From Eleusine coracana subsp. coracana (taxonomy: Eukaryota > Streptophyta > Magnoliopsida > Poales > Poaceae): DNA of 64,000 nucleotides. Every line of letters starts with the position of its first letter. Position 1 is the first letter of the stretch. Below the pieces are notes generated by a model that had not been told where the DNA came from, ran no database searches, and saw only the letters and a list, made by a program, of their open reading frames with translations. Position numbers and translations under genes: made by a program. Location: contig CM064417.1 of assembly GCA_032690845.1 (NCBI GenBank), positions 15,468,501-15,532,500 on the forward strand, in the 5' to 3' direction. This document shows, in pieces, positions 33,310 through 44,873 of this stretch.

Positions 33310-34739
33310 GAGAGGATGAAAAGGCTTATATAAGGCTGTCTCATAAGTTCAACAACAGAGTACTTGCTTATTCTGATGACTGAATCTTCTCGTCTCGGGA
33401 CTGATATGGACGCTAACGATGCCTTGAAAGCTGGATGGGTATTTGAGCCCCCAACTCAAATCAGCTTGTTATGATGCGGTGAATTATCTGTATATTTTCA
33501 TTGCAAAAATATTATCTGTATATTTGCTTTTGTTTTGCAAAATTAATTTTTGTAAGCAGATGCACAATCCAGGCTGATAACATGTCAAGCACTACTACTC
33601 ATTTTGGTTTATCTGTGAAAACTGAAATAGTAATTCTGTGACAAATCCAGCACAACAACGGCCAACGGATACAAATTCTCAACATTACAGCACTTCCACC
33701 ATGGAACTCATCAAAGAACATTACACAAATCTTGAAATATCTCAGTAAAAATTATATTTCCAATAAACTATAGGAACCTGAGGAAACCCAGGGGAAAAGA
33801 GAAGGAGCCAGAGCGATGACAACATAATTTCAGTTTTCCACGGACAGCATTTGGGCTATATATGTTAAACTAAAAAAAGCAATTACGCTCACAAAGAACC
33901 AATTATCTGCACCTGTAAATGAAAATGTGTGGACCTTAGTCAGTTACATAATTAGCCTATGGATTTAAAAACATGATAGACTTGTATAAGAATCCTTAAA
34001 AAATTGAAGGACCCATGGTGCATTTTATTCTATATAATAATAACTACAGTCTTGTCCGCAAGAGTACATGGGTGCCAGCAATTGTGTGCTCGGATGGCCC
34101 AACTTTAATATTATTGCTCGTCTTTTCAATTTTGTAGCATCTTCAAAGTTGTGAATGCTTTTTAGTGCTTCGACATCCATAACACCTGCAGGCCATGGCC
34201 TTACATGCTTTTTTTTTTTTTGAACTCATGGCCTTACATGCTGATGCATGACAAAGATGAATAACAGCACTGGGGCAGATCGAAGGGCAGAGGTTCCTTC
34301 CTTCCTGTGTTCTTGATGGTGTCATAGCGTATCTTTGATGTGCCGCAGATAGAAAATAAATGTTTAGTAAAGCTGTAAATTTGGTCTTGTTTTTTTCACT
34401 CTTTTAACACATGTTTAGAGTTTTTAGTGAGTACAGCATCGAAGATTCGATGGGCTATATTTTAGAATAAGCAAATCTAGTCAAAAAAAAAAATCATGAA
34501 GCACTTGGTGAGTACTAAAACACAAGATAAATAGCACAATATATATTCTACTGGTTTATCTTGCCACTAATACCAGTAACTGGAACCAGTATAAAGTATA
34601 AACACATCTCGTTTTGATTCTGAATCCTTACCTGTCGGAGCATGATGACTAACCATCGATTTTGAAACCATTTCGAGTTGGATTCTCGCACAGTTTCTGA
34701 ATGCAGGCTAGGAACGGTAATGCAAATGGTGATGAACTG
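33310..34739. other. Intergenic DNA, 3' of the small gene
   Basis: No gene supported. It contains a 14-base T run (about 34209-34222) flanked by a direct repeat of CATGGCCTTACATGCT (see findings), and ordinary AT-rich sequence. Confidence 0.5.
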
Positions 34740-34742
34740 TAA

Positions 34743-35015
34743 GGCTACTCCCAACAGGAGTTTTATTCTCATTAAATAGGATGTCATATCATCATGTGAC
34801 AAAGAATTAATGATGAAAGAGAGGAGGTGAGTTTCATCTAGATGAAACCATGTATACACTCTTTCTAACCCACTTTGTGTTTTGCATGTATTTCTAGAAA
34901 ACAATAAAAATAAAACTATGCATTGCATGAAGTGTTTTATCTCACAAACAAATGTCTTATTGCTTATGTGACAATCTTAAAAATAACAAAATAAAACTCA
35001 CTATTGGGACTAGCC
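34743..35015. mobile_element. Tourist-like MITE (TAA target site)
   Basis: 273 bp with terminal inverted repeats: left GGCTACTCCCAACAGGAG, right (as complement) GGCTAGTCCCAATAGTGAG, similarity continuing into TTTTATT. It is flanked by TAA at 34740-34742 and 35016-35018. The 3-bp TAA duplication and end sequence fit PIF/Harbinger MITEs. No coding capacity. Confidence 0.88.
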
Positions 35016-35018
35016 TAA

Positions 35019-35328
35019 GTGGACAAACGCTAAGTTGAGCAATCATGTGGGTGAAAGCAGCAGAATTTTCTTCTCTAGTCAGGAGTTCTACCCACGCCAT
35101 ACTCATAAGCCACGTTGTTACGATTGTTTTCTACCGAAGGATTTTGAGAAACCATGTGGATATGTGCTATGATTTGCAATATATTATGAGTAATTGATAT
35201 TGGTTGAGTCTGTGTTTGAGTTAAAATGCGGGAATCTGGGAATTGCAAGAGTTTGCATATCATGGTTTTGACTAACCGGAGTTGGTGAGGATGTTGGAGA
35301 GGTTGCAGGAGATGGAAAAATATGTTTG
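35019..35328 (+). other. Left flank of the Tat insertion, possibly start of copia LTR
   Basis: The DNA just left of the Tat element must continue into 47825 on the other side (TSD CTTGT). Since 47825-49512 is the copia 5' LTR, the LTR start probably lies in this stretch; TGTTGG at 35292 is a candidate. No second LTR copy is available to confirm it. Confidence 0.4.
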
Positions 35329-35333
35329 CTTGT

Positions 35334-35909
35334 TGTTGGTGTCACAGAGCACGAGTTTCAGTGCCACTAACAGAAAGAGTAAACATGAAAAGAAATTGCG
35401 AAAGATATGAAACGGAACAAAAAGGCTCTTCTCACGTATCCCTAAAAAGATTCGTCCCCTTACAAGTAAGTAGGGGTGCTCCTTTTATAGGCCCGTACTT
35501 AGACCATATGCAAATAACCATTTTATCCCTAATTATCTACTATATTCTTCGAATATTCTGTATAAAATGGTCATAAAGGATAAATCGGTCATTTGAGCAC
35601 TTCTGGTACCCTTCCTTCCTCCGCACGCCACAACACGTGCTGGTGACACATGTTGCTCTCTTCGTGCCAAACCTGTTCTTGATCTTGCCCAGCGCCCTGT
35701 CCTTCGAAGGATGACGGCTTCATCCTCCGAGGGCGCGGAAGTACCGCCCGAAGGGTCTTGGTTTTTCTGTGGCCTCCGATGAACACCTGTACCTCGAAGT
35801 TATGGTTAATAATAATAACAAGGATAACAATGTGTTGACTTTGACTTTTGTTCATAGCCCAACTTTGATGAACCTTCGAAGGGTGGCTTGCGAAGTGATC
35901 CCCCCAACA
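35334..35909 (-). repeat. Tat 3' LTR (576 bp)
   Basis: In minus sense it runs TGTTGGGGGGATC to CACCAACA. It has a TATA box CCTATAAAAGG on the minus strand (35481-35491) and is the same length as the two other LTR copies in this element. CTTGT precedes it at 35329. Confidence 0.93.
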
Positions 35910-36307
35910 GTAGCCCCTCGAGGGGTGGGTCCAACTTTGATGGGCCAAAACCCTCGCTTCGTCGGAATCTCTTACCAAAACGCCACCCTTCGAACGTCAA
36001 AGTTGGGCTTCTGGAGCGAAGCTACCAGGGCTTCTGCCTATAAAATAAGAATAACTACGGTGGAAAAATTATTATTTTTACTAGTTACTCATCCGTTGAG
36101 TTTCCACTATGCCTGCGATTATGACTAGGGTTTGAACAGTAATTATTTTGGAAAGCGAGTCGTCTTCTGGGAGCTCACCCAGTTCTCTCGTAGGTAATGC
36201 TTGGCTATTTTAGGTGTCGTGGCTCTTGGTCTTCTGCTTTAAATTTTTTTTTACTGTGCCCCCAACTCCCGGGGCCCTGTAGTAAATGCTCGTCCATTTT
36301 TACCCAA

Positions 36308-36316
36308 CTATATAAG
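36308..36316 (+). promoter_or_regulatory. TATA box for the antisense ORF, arm 1
   Basis: CTATATAAG on the plus strand, followed by a G run and a transcript-like leader, about 250 bases upstream of the antisense ORF. The same box occurs in the inverted arm (about 40802-40812, minus strand). It probably drives the antisense ORF independently of the LTR; this is inferred from position. Confidence 0.55.
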
Positions 36317-36565
36317 CGGGAGGTGAGGGGGGGGGGGGGGGTAAAGGTCTACGAAGCTTTTGCTGCGATTTGCTTTTTAGTACTCGAGCTTCCCATAGCT
36401 TCGTGCGCTCGTACTGTTGTTTGGTAATTTTTGCTTTTGAGGCAGCGTTCAAGCTAACTCGGTATGCATGAATCCTTACTTCAAAGTGTTCCTTGTGATA
36501 GTTGGGACTAGTTTTTATGTTCCTCCTGAGCTCACATTTTGTGTTTGATTGCAGGATCTGAAGGT

Positions 36566-38482
36566 ATGGCTTGAGTGGTACAGACTGCGTGCTCTGACGA
36601 GACCGCTGCAGAGGAAAACCTGCCTTCGGTGACTGTCGACGCTGTTGCAAGTGAGGGCGACTCTGAGGCGGATTTTGCCAGGAGCTTGGAGGATAACCTC
36701 ACTGCTGCTCCCGAAGAGCTGGGTCACGATCATGATCAAGACCCTTCGAAAGAAGTTGAAGATGATGAAGAGGAGGAGGATGGAGATGAGGAGGAGGATG
36801 ATGAGGAAGAGGGTGGAGACAAAGATTTCGCTCCCCGAGGTGCTGGGAGGGTCGCCACCGACACCTAAGGGCATGGTTTGAGCCGCAGGGTTCGGAGTTC
36901 TAGTCCAGTGGACGAGGACCTAGAAGACGTGGACGCTAACATCAGTGATCTGCTGCCTGCTGATGATTTTGGCCTACCAAAGGGCCGAAAGGGGAAAGGG
37001 AAGGAACACGAGGGATCCAGACCTCGAACCTCCATTTTTGGGCGATCTCGCCTCGATGCTCCCAAGTTGCATAAACTTGCGGAGTTGGGGTGTTTTCCAT
37101 CCGGAGGAGCCCGGCTGGCTAGTCAGGAGGTTACCCCTTGACCTGCTCAAGACGAAGCCGTGGTCTTTGAAGACCACTTCACTGCTGGCCTTCACTTTCC
37201 ATGCTCAACCTTCGTGAAGGACGTGCTGGGCAGGTTCAATGTGCAGCTCCATCATATCAGCCCCAGTGGGATGGCTATGCTGAGCAAGTTTACCTAAGGC
37301 GTGCTGAGTTATTAGGGCCAGCCTAATATTGAAGTGTTCTACAAATATTACTGCGCTCACTACCAATCGAAGACCATCAAGATTGATGGCATGGTGCACA
37401 AGGCTGACTTTGGCTGCGTTACCTTCGTGCCCCGCTTCAAGCATGACAATCAGTTTGTCAAGTGCAGCTGAAACCGCTAGGGCGACAAGTGGCATGAGAG
37501 CTGGTTGTACGTGAAGGTTGCCGCGGAAACTGTTCCTGCGGATAGGGGACGGGCAACTATTTTCCCTTAGCTTCAAAGCTAACTCCCTGTGAGCCACGAT
37601 CCACGGATGGCAGGGTGCCAAAGGGCTGTAAGAACGAGGCTACCTTCCGCGTTGCTACCTTCAACTCAAGCGGCCGGGACCTCATCGAAGAGTTCGTAGC
37701 TGCGAATAAGTGGCCGCTACGTGAGGGGTGCTCAATTCCCAGGTTTATTCAGAAGAAGACCCCCTCGAGGCCCGACATTACCATACCGTTCCCGGAGGCG
37801 CCCGTGGATAAACGGGGTTTTGGTGATGAAGAGTTTTTGGTTTTCTTGCAGCGCGCCGTCGAGGCTGTGGTGAGGCCCTACACGCGCGAGGAGCACAAAC
37901 ACACCTGCGAGCGGACTTCTCATAGTGGCCAGCTTAACCATGTTCTTACTTTAGACGGTGTGAAGTACCCCGCTCGTGTCGCACTGGGACCTCGAATGAA
38001 GCAGAATCGGCCCCCTGGTAATATTGGTTCAGATGTTGGCAAGGCTACGGGGGCCAAAAAGGCCAGAAAGGAGAAGTGTCTGACGAAGCCCCCACTACAG
38101 ATTGGGAAGAGAAAAAGGGAGGAGGAAACTTCGAAGGTCCCTACGAAGCATGCGCTAGCAAAAGAACCCCGTCGGGACTCTTCGAGCTCCTCTGCCCCCG
38201 GCCTCCATGACGTTGGGACTTTGGTGCGCGCCGGCGTGATGGCGGACGCTTTCGACGGCGATGATGACGAGGAGGATGACGTGGTGGTGGTATCTCCCCC
38301 TACTGTAGGCGGTGTTGCTAATGTGCCGGCTTCGAGTCCCTCCATTATTCCCGTGAAGAGTCGGACTGTGGATACGGAGGCCGCGGACACCCTCGCTGGT
38401 CTTAAAGAAAAGTTTTCTGCTTGCCCTGGACCTTCGAGTCCAAGTCAACTTTTGATTGGGGTTGAGACGTCTGGGGGGTCTG
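36566..38482 (+). pseudogene. Tat antisense ORF, arm 1 copy
   Basis: Begins after a probable intron acceptor (TTGATTGCAG at about 36546-36555). Order: acidic N-terminus (EGDSEADFARSLEDNL, DDEEEEDGDEEED), a stop at 36866, then VDEDLEDVDANISDLLPADDFGLPKGRK, a region related to the putative gypsy-type transposon domain (VVFEDHFTAGLHFPCSTFVKD, QLHHISPSGMAML), more stops (37298, 37312, 37469), and an open 320-codon frame from 37615 (lysine-rich KKARKEKC, KRKREEE; acidic DGDDDEEDD). The copy ends at the inverted-repeat boundary. Function is unknown. Confidence 0.7.
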
Positions 38483-38642
38483 TGATGTCTCAAAACATGG
38501 TAGGGATTACGCCGCAAGTCCCCGGCTCCAAACAGCTGATCCCCCTCGGCTATGAAAGCATCAGGAGCCAAGCATAGATCAGCCCAAGCCTTGGGATCAG
38601 CAAAATTCTCATACCCCTCGGGCAGCCCCAAGCCTCTACCCG
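38483..38642. other. Loop of the inverted duplication (160 bp)
   Basis: Single-copy spacer between the arms. Read on the minus strand it continues the antisense ORF of arm 2 (GLGLPEGYENFADPKAWADL, GDQLFGAGDLRRNPYHVL), so arm 2 extends further into the ORF than arm 1 before the switch. Confidence 0.85.
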
Positions 38643-40545
38643 CAGACCCCCCAGACGTCTCAACCCCAATCAAAAGATGACTTGGACTCGAAGGTCCAGG
38701 ACGAACAGAAAATTTTTCTTTAAGACCAGCAAGGGTGTCCGAGGCCTCCGCATCCATAGCCTGACTCCTCGCGGGAGTAACGGAGGGACTCAAAGCTGGC
38801 GCATCAACAGCACTTCTTGCAGCAGGGGAAGACACCACCACCACGTCATCCTCTTTGTCATCATCGCCGTCGAAAGCATCCGCCAACACACCGGCGTGCA
38901 TCAAAGTCCCAACGGCGCGGAGGCTGGGGGCAGACGAGCTCGAAGAGTCCCAACGGGGTTCTTTAGCCAACGCATGCTTTGGAGGGACCTTCGAAGTTTC
39001 CTCCTCCCTTTTCCTCTTCCCAATCTACAGGGGCGGGGGGCTTCGTCGGACACTTCTCCTTTCTAGCCTTTTTGGCCCCCGTTGCCTTGCCAACATCTGA
39101 ACCAACATTACCAGGGGGCCGGTTCCACTTCATCCAAGGTCCTGGTGCGACACGAGTAGGGTACTTCACACCGGCCAATGTCAGGACATGGTTAAGCCGG
39201 CCACTGTGTGAAGTCCGCTCGCAGGTGTGTTTGTGCTCCTTGCGTGTGTAAGGCCCCACCATAGCCTCGCTGTCGCACTACAGGAAAATAAAAAACTCTT
39301 CGTCACCAAAACCCCGTTTATCCACGGGCACCTCCGGGAACGGTATGGTGATGTCAGGCCTCGAGGAGATCTTCTTCTGAATAAACCCAGGAATTAAGCA
39401 CCCCTCACGTAGTGGCCACGTATTCACAGCCACGAACTCTTCGACGAGGTCCCGGCTGCTTTAGTTGAAGGTAGCGACACGGAAGGCAGCCTCGTTCTTA
39501 CAGCCCTTGGGCACCCTGCCTTCCATGGATCGAGGCTCGCAGGGAGTTAACTTCGAAGCTAAGGGAAAAGTAGTTGCCCCTCCCTCATTCGTAGGATTAG
39601 TTTCCGCGGCGACCTTCACGTACAGCCAGCACTCATGCCACTTATCACTGCAGCGATTTCGGCTGCACTTAACAAACTGATTGTCGCGCTTGAAGCAGGG
39701 CACGAAGGTCACGCAGCCAAAGTCAGCCTCGTGCACCACACCATCAATCTTGATAGTCTTCGGTTGATAGTGAGCGCATATTTACAGAACACTTCAATAT
39801 CAGGCTGGCCCTGATAACTCAGTACGCCCCAGGCGAACTTGCTTAGCATAGCCATCCCACTGGTGCTGATATGATGGAGCTGCACGTTTAACCTGCTCAG
39901 CACGTCCTTCACGAAGGTTGAGCAAGGAAACCGAAGGCCAGTAGTGAAGTGATCTTCAAAAACCACGGCCTCGTCTTGAGTAGGGCATGGGGTAACCTCC
40001 TTACCAGCCAGCCGGGCTCCTCCAGTGGGAAAACACCCTAACTTGGAAAGTCTATGTAATTTGGGGGCATCAAGGCGAGATCACCCAAAAACAAAGGTCT
40101 GAGGTCTGGATCCCTCGTGATCTTTCACCTTCCCCTTTCGGCCCTTTGGCAGGCCAAAATCATCAGCAGGCAGTAGATTGCTGATATCGGCATCCACGTC
40201 CTCTAGGTCCTCATCCACCGGACCAGAGCTCCGAACCCTGCAGCTCGAACCTTGCCCTTGGGCGTCGGTGGCGACCCTCCCAACACCTCGGGGAGTGAAA
40301 TGCTTGTCACCACCCCCTTCCTCATCGTCCTCCTCCTCATCCTCCTCCTCCTCATCTCCATCGTCCTCCTCTTTATTATCTTCAACTTCTTTTGGTGGGT
40401 CCCAACCATGATCATGACTTAGCCCTTTGGGAGCGGCAGTAAGGTTATCCTCCAAGCTCCTAGCAAAATCCGCCTCAGAGTCACCCTCACTTGTAGCGGT
40501 GTCAATAGCCGTCGAAGGCAGGTTTGTCATGGTGTGCAGTCTGCA
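38483..40545 (-). pseudogene. Tat antisense ORF, inverted arm 2 copy
   Basis: Same ORF as arm 1 but on the minus strand: start region NLPSTAIDTATSEGDSEADFA (40530 downward), VDEDLEDVDADISNLLPADD, then VVFEDHFTTGLRFPCSTFVKD (39709-39966), VHEADFGCVTFVPCFKRDN (39461-39739), lysine-rich part (38963-39262) and the 271-codon frame 38155-38970, whose end overlaps arm 1. Breaks differ from arm 1, showing independent decay after duplication. Confidence 0.7.
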
Positions 40546-41784
40546 TAACTCGAGCCATACCTTCAGATCCTGTAATTAAACACAAAATGTGAGCTCAGTA
40601 GGAACCTGGAAACTAGTCCAAATTATGGCAAGGAACACTTCGAAGTAAGGATCCACGCATACCGAGTTAGCTCGAATGTGGCCTCAAAAGCAAAAACCAC
40701 CAAATAGCAGCGTGAGCGCACGAAGCTAGGGGAAGCTAGAGTACTAAAAAGCAAATCGCAATAGAAGCTTCATAGACCTTTACCCCCCCCCCCCCCCCCC
40801 CGCTTATATAGTCGGGTAAAAACAGACGAGCATTTACTACAGAGCCTCGGGAGTCGAATCCGCAGTAACACAAAATTTAAAGCGGAAGGCAAAGAGCCAC
40901 GACACCCAAAATAGCCAAGCGTTACCTTCGAGAGAACCGGGTGAGCTCCCAGAAGATGACTCGCTTCCCAAAATAATTACTATTCGAACTCTAGTCATAA
41001 TCGTAGGCATAGTGGAAGCTCAACGGACGAGTAACTAGTAAAAATAATAATTTTCCACCGTAGTTATTCTCCTTTTATAGGCAGAAGCCCTGGTAGCTTC
41101 GCTCGAAAGGCCCAACTTTGATGCTCGAAGGGTGGCGTTTTGGTAAGAGATCCTGGCGAAGCGAGGGTTTTGGCCCATCAAAGTTGGACCCACCCCTCGA
41201 GGGGATACTGTTGGGGGGATCACTTCGCAAGCCACCCCTCGAGGGTTCATCAAAGTCGGGCTGTGAATAAAAGTCAAAGTCAACACATTGATTATCCTTT
41301 TTATTTATTTAACCATAACTTCGAGGTACAGGTGTTCATCGGAGGCCACGGAAAGACCAAGACCCTTCGGGTGGTACCTCCGCGCCCTCGGAGGATGAAG
41401 CCGTCATCCTTCGAAAGACAGGGCGCTGGGCGAGATCAAGAACCGGTTTGGTGCAAAGAGGACAACACGTGGCACCAGCACGTGTTGTGGCGTGCGGAGC
41501 AAGGAAGGGTATCAGAAGTGCTCAAATGACCGATTTGTCCTTTATGACCATTTTGTACAGAATATTCGGAGAATATAGTAGGTAATTAGGGACAAAATGG
41601 TCATTTGCATATGACCTAAATACGGGCCTATAAATAGAACGCCCCTACTTACTTGTAACGGGATGAATCTTTTTGGGGATACATGAGAAGAGCCCTCTTG
41701 TTCTGTTTCGTACCCTTCGCAATTCCTTTTCATGTTCACTCTATCGGTTAGTGTCATCGAAGCTCGCGCTCAGTGACACCAACA
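38643..41784 (+). repeat. Inverted duplication arm 2 (complement of 35334-38482)
   Basis: Corresponding blocks in reverse order and complement: LTR, TATA/poly-G region (15 G at 36327-36341 versus 18 C at 40784-40801), ORF start, acidic run, transposon-domain region and 3' ORF end. Arms of about 3149 and 3142 bp differ by scattered substitutions and small indels (roughly one in ten by eye, not computed). Confidence 0.93.
41209..41784 (+). repeat. Inverted internal LTR (576 bp) of the Tat element
   Basis: Complete LTR in plus sense: starts TGTTGGGGGGATC (41209) and ends GACACCAACA (41784). TATA box CTATAAATAG at 41628-41637. It abuts integrase sequence at 41785 exactly at its terminal CA, and points toward the antisense side of pol and gag. 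Confidence 0.93.
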
Positions 41785-42590
41785 TGGGGCTTTGGTGCAA
41801 AATCTCCTCGGGCGTGACTGCCTCTTTCCCGTAAAGTAACCTAAAGGGCGAGTATTTGGTTGCCCTGGTTTCGGTCGTAATGTGCGACCATATGACTCTT
41901 GGTAGTTCTTCTGCCCACTTTCCTTTCTTGTCATCGAGGAGTATCTTTTTGATTACCTTGAATATAAGGCTGTTTGCTCTTTCGACGGCTCCATTTGACT
42001 GGGGGTGATATACTGACACGAAGTCGACTTTGGTTCCAATGGAGTGACAGAATTCTTTGAACTTATCATTCTTGAATTGTTTTCCATTATCGACTGTTAT
42101 GTCCCTTGGCACTCTAAAGCGGCAGATGACATTTTGCCAGAAGAACTTTCTAATTGTTGTTGCCGAGATGTTTGTGATTGGTTTTGCTTCGATCCACTTG
42201 GTGAAATATTCTAGCGCTACAACTGCCCACCTGTAATTCCCCGGGGCTGTGGGTAGGGGTCCAACGATGTCGATTCCCTAGCGTTGGAGAGGCCATGATG
42301 GGGCTATGAGCTGCTTTGGCTGCGAGGGTGCTGACTGCCTATTTGAGATTTTTTGACAGGCTTCGCATCTGGTTGCTATTTCTGCGGCGTCCTTGACCAT
42401 AGATGGCTAGAAGAAACCTTGCCTAACTGCCTTTGCAGCTAATGGTCGAGGTGCGATATACGCTCTGTAGATTCCCTCGTGTATCTCACTGAGTAGCTTG
42501 GTGCCCTCCGTTTTGCTTACACACTTGGGTAGTGCAGCGGAAATTCCTGACTTGTACAACTGACCCTCGATGATTTTGTAGTTCCTGGCC
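41785..42590 (-). pseudogene. Tat integrase, 3' truncated by inverted LTR
   Basis: The minus-strand core shows MPRDITVDNGKQFKND (second catalytic Asp) and VYHPQSNGAVERANSLIF (catalytic Glu), with RLLYGKEAVTPEEI at the end, where the sequence is cut at 41785. The zinc-binding part and first Asp (GIDIVGPLPT, near 42270, with an adjacent stop) precede. The C-terminal DNA-binding domain is missing. Confidence 0.85.
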
Positions 42591-43141
42591 CTTTACTGCA
42601 TTCTTTTAGCCTCTAACTCGATGTCTGGCTCATAAAAACCCCTAAGATACATAATGATTTGAGTTCTCCAGTCTTCACTCATTACTGCGTGTATTTGCTT
42701 GGGGTCCTGGAGGACTATTTTGATCAAAGGTTCTATGATCGTTCGAAAGAACACATCTTGTGGTATTGCTTCTTGTCTTGCTGCCAACTTGGCGAGCTCG
42801 TCTGCCTCTGTGTTAAACTTTCTCTCGATGTACTATATATCAAAGCCTTTGAAATACTTTTCCATACTTCGGATGGTGTTGTGGTATTTCTCAAGCAGTG
42901 GATCCCTGGTTGTGAAATCTTTGTCATATTGGCTAGCAACGATCTTGGAATCTGTTCTAGTTCTACACCTCTGGACTCAGAGTGCTCTCAGTTTCTTGAG
43001 CCCTAGCAGTACTGCCTCATACTCTGCTATGTTATTGGTGCACTTGTCCGTTTCTTTACTAAACTCGAGCCTTGCAACGTATTTCATTTTCACACCCGTG
43101 GGCGCAGTGACTACTGCTGCTATTCCTACCCCGGCCAGTCC
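42591..43141 (-). pseudogene. Tat archaeal-type RNase H, broken
   Basis: Region between the RT/RNase H block and integrase. Minus-strand fragments such as VWKSISKAL, VNTEADELAKLAARQEAIPQDVF and EPDIELEAKRMQ match the position and style of the second RNase H of Tat elements. The frame is interrupted by stops around 42830-42980. Confidence 0.6.
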
Positions 43142-44760
43142 CTAGGCTCTGTCGCAGTGCACTGTCCACTCTGGCTCAGACCATGTTTGATTTTTTATGT
43201 GCTGTGGAGCTGTCCAATCTGTTATGAAGTCAGCAAGTACCTGAGACTTGATGGCATTGCATTTCTCGAAGTCTACTACATGATCTGAGAGTTCCATGGC
43301 CCATTTACCGATTGTTCCCGAAGCTTCTCGATTGCCAAATATTTTATTAAGTGGTTGGCTGGTGAGCACTTTGATGTGATGAACCTCAAAATAATGTCGC
43401 CGCTTTCTGGAGGCCATGACTACCGCGTATGCGATTTTTTCCATCTCGGAATATAGCCTCTTGGAGGCAGACAGTGCCTTGCTGACATAGTATACCGGTA
43501 GTTGCACCAAGAGTTCCTTCGGCTCCCTTTTAACCGTTTTGACTATTTTCTTTTCCTGTACAAGGACTGCACTGACAGCCGAATGGGACGCAGCGACGTA
43601 TAACACTAGCACAGACCCAGGCTCTGGGTTGGTGAGCTTTGATATCTTTTCGAGGTAGTTTTTTAGTTCTGCGAAGGCTCTTTGCTGTTTTGGACCCCAT
43701 TCGAAGGGTTGAGCCCCTCGGAGTGTTTGGAAGAAGGGCAAGCTTCGCTCGGCTGATCTGGATATGAACCAGTTTAGTGCCGCCATTCTGCCTGTGAGTT
43801 TCTGCACATCCTTTCGGCACTGGGGTTCTTGCATTTGGATGATTGCTTTGATTTTGTCTGGGTTAGCTTCCATGCCTTTGGCTGACACCAGAACACCGAG
43901 TACTCTTCCTTTTCGGATGCCGAAGACACACTTCTCTGGATTCAGTTTTAACTTTGTTGCTCGAAGGTTTGCAAATGTTTCTGTGAGGTCTGAGATATGG
44001 TTGCCTTTTGCTTTGCTTGCTACTATGATGTCGTCCACATAAGCGTGTACGCTTTTCCCGAATTATGACTCGAAGGCTTTCTGAGTCATGCGGCAAAATG
44101 TGGGGCTGGCATTTTTCAATCCCTCGGGCATTCTTACGAAACAATAAGTACCAAAGGGTGTGATGTAACTTGTTTTTTCCTCATCCTCTATCCTTAGTCA
44201 TATGTGATGATAGCCGAAAAAACAATCAAGCAGTGATAGTAGATTACTCCCAGCTGCTGCGTCCATGATTTTGTCAATTTGGGGCAATGGGAAATCATCT
44301 TTGGGGCAAGCTTTGTTGAGATCTGTGAAGTCTATACACATTCTCCACTTCCCATTCTTTTTCTTCACCATTACGCAGTTTCTAGCCAAGATGGATATTT
44401 GACTTCGCGGATAACAAAAGCATCGAGGAGCCGTTGGACTTTCGCTCTGATAGCTTATGTTTTCTCATCGGACATCTTTCGAAGCCTTTGTTTCTTTGGC
44501 CTGATCTTTGTGTCGACCTCTAGCTTGTGCTTTATGATGCTTCTGTCCACACCTTCGAGGTCTGCTAAAGACCAGGCAAATACATCTTTGTTCTTGCTTA
44601 GAAATGCTAGCAGTTTTTTCTCTTCTTCAGAATCTAAGCCAGAGCCTATAGCGACGAACTGGCCAAGTACTTGTTCGTCGAGGAGTACATTTTTGGTTTC
44701 TTCGTCTGGCTGAACTGCAACCTTCTCTTGCATTCGCTTTATGCTGCTCACGAGCTTTTC
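43142..44760 (-). pseudogene. Tat reverse transcriptase and RNase H, broken
   Basis: Pre-RT linker 44455-44751 (VAIGSGLDSEEEKKLLAFL, KDVFAWSLADLEGV), fingers 44198-44389 (KKKNGKWRMCIDFTDLNKACPKD), palm and RNase H 43142-44038 (MDDIIVASK box, LNPEKCVFGIRKGRVLG, FEWGPKQQRAFAELK, LPVYYVSKALS). Breaks at about 44040-44200 and 44390-44455 (stops) inactivate it. The RNase H first Asp position reads LVLYVAASHSAVSAVL, with the usual D replaced. Confidence 0.85.
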
Positions 44761-44873
44761 GAGCTCTCTCTTTATCCTCTAGCTGCTCTTGGCTGAAAAC
44801 CTGTATGTTGTTGCAGTTCCTTTGCCCCAGTGCATAACCTTTTTCTATGTCTCTTGCCATTTGCTGATCTCCT

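Noticed and set aside
33880..33920. Possible last exon of a minus-strand gene (QIIGSL-stop after a CAG acceptor-like site)
   Set aside because: Too short, with no upstream exon chain recognisable on the minus strand.
35589..36000. ORFs of 60-129 codons inside the Tat LTRs (also at 41140-41529)
   Set aside because: They recur only because the LTR recurs and have stops in the other copies; no similarity to proteins I know.
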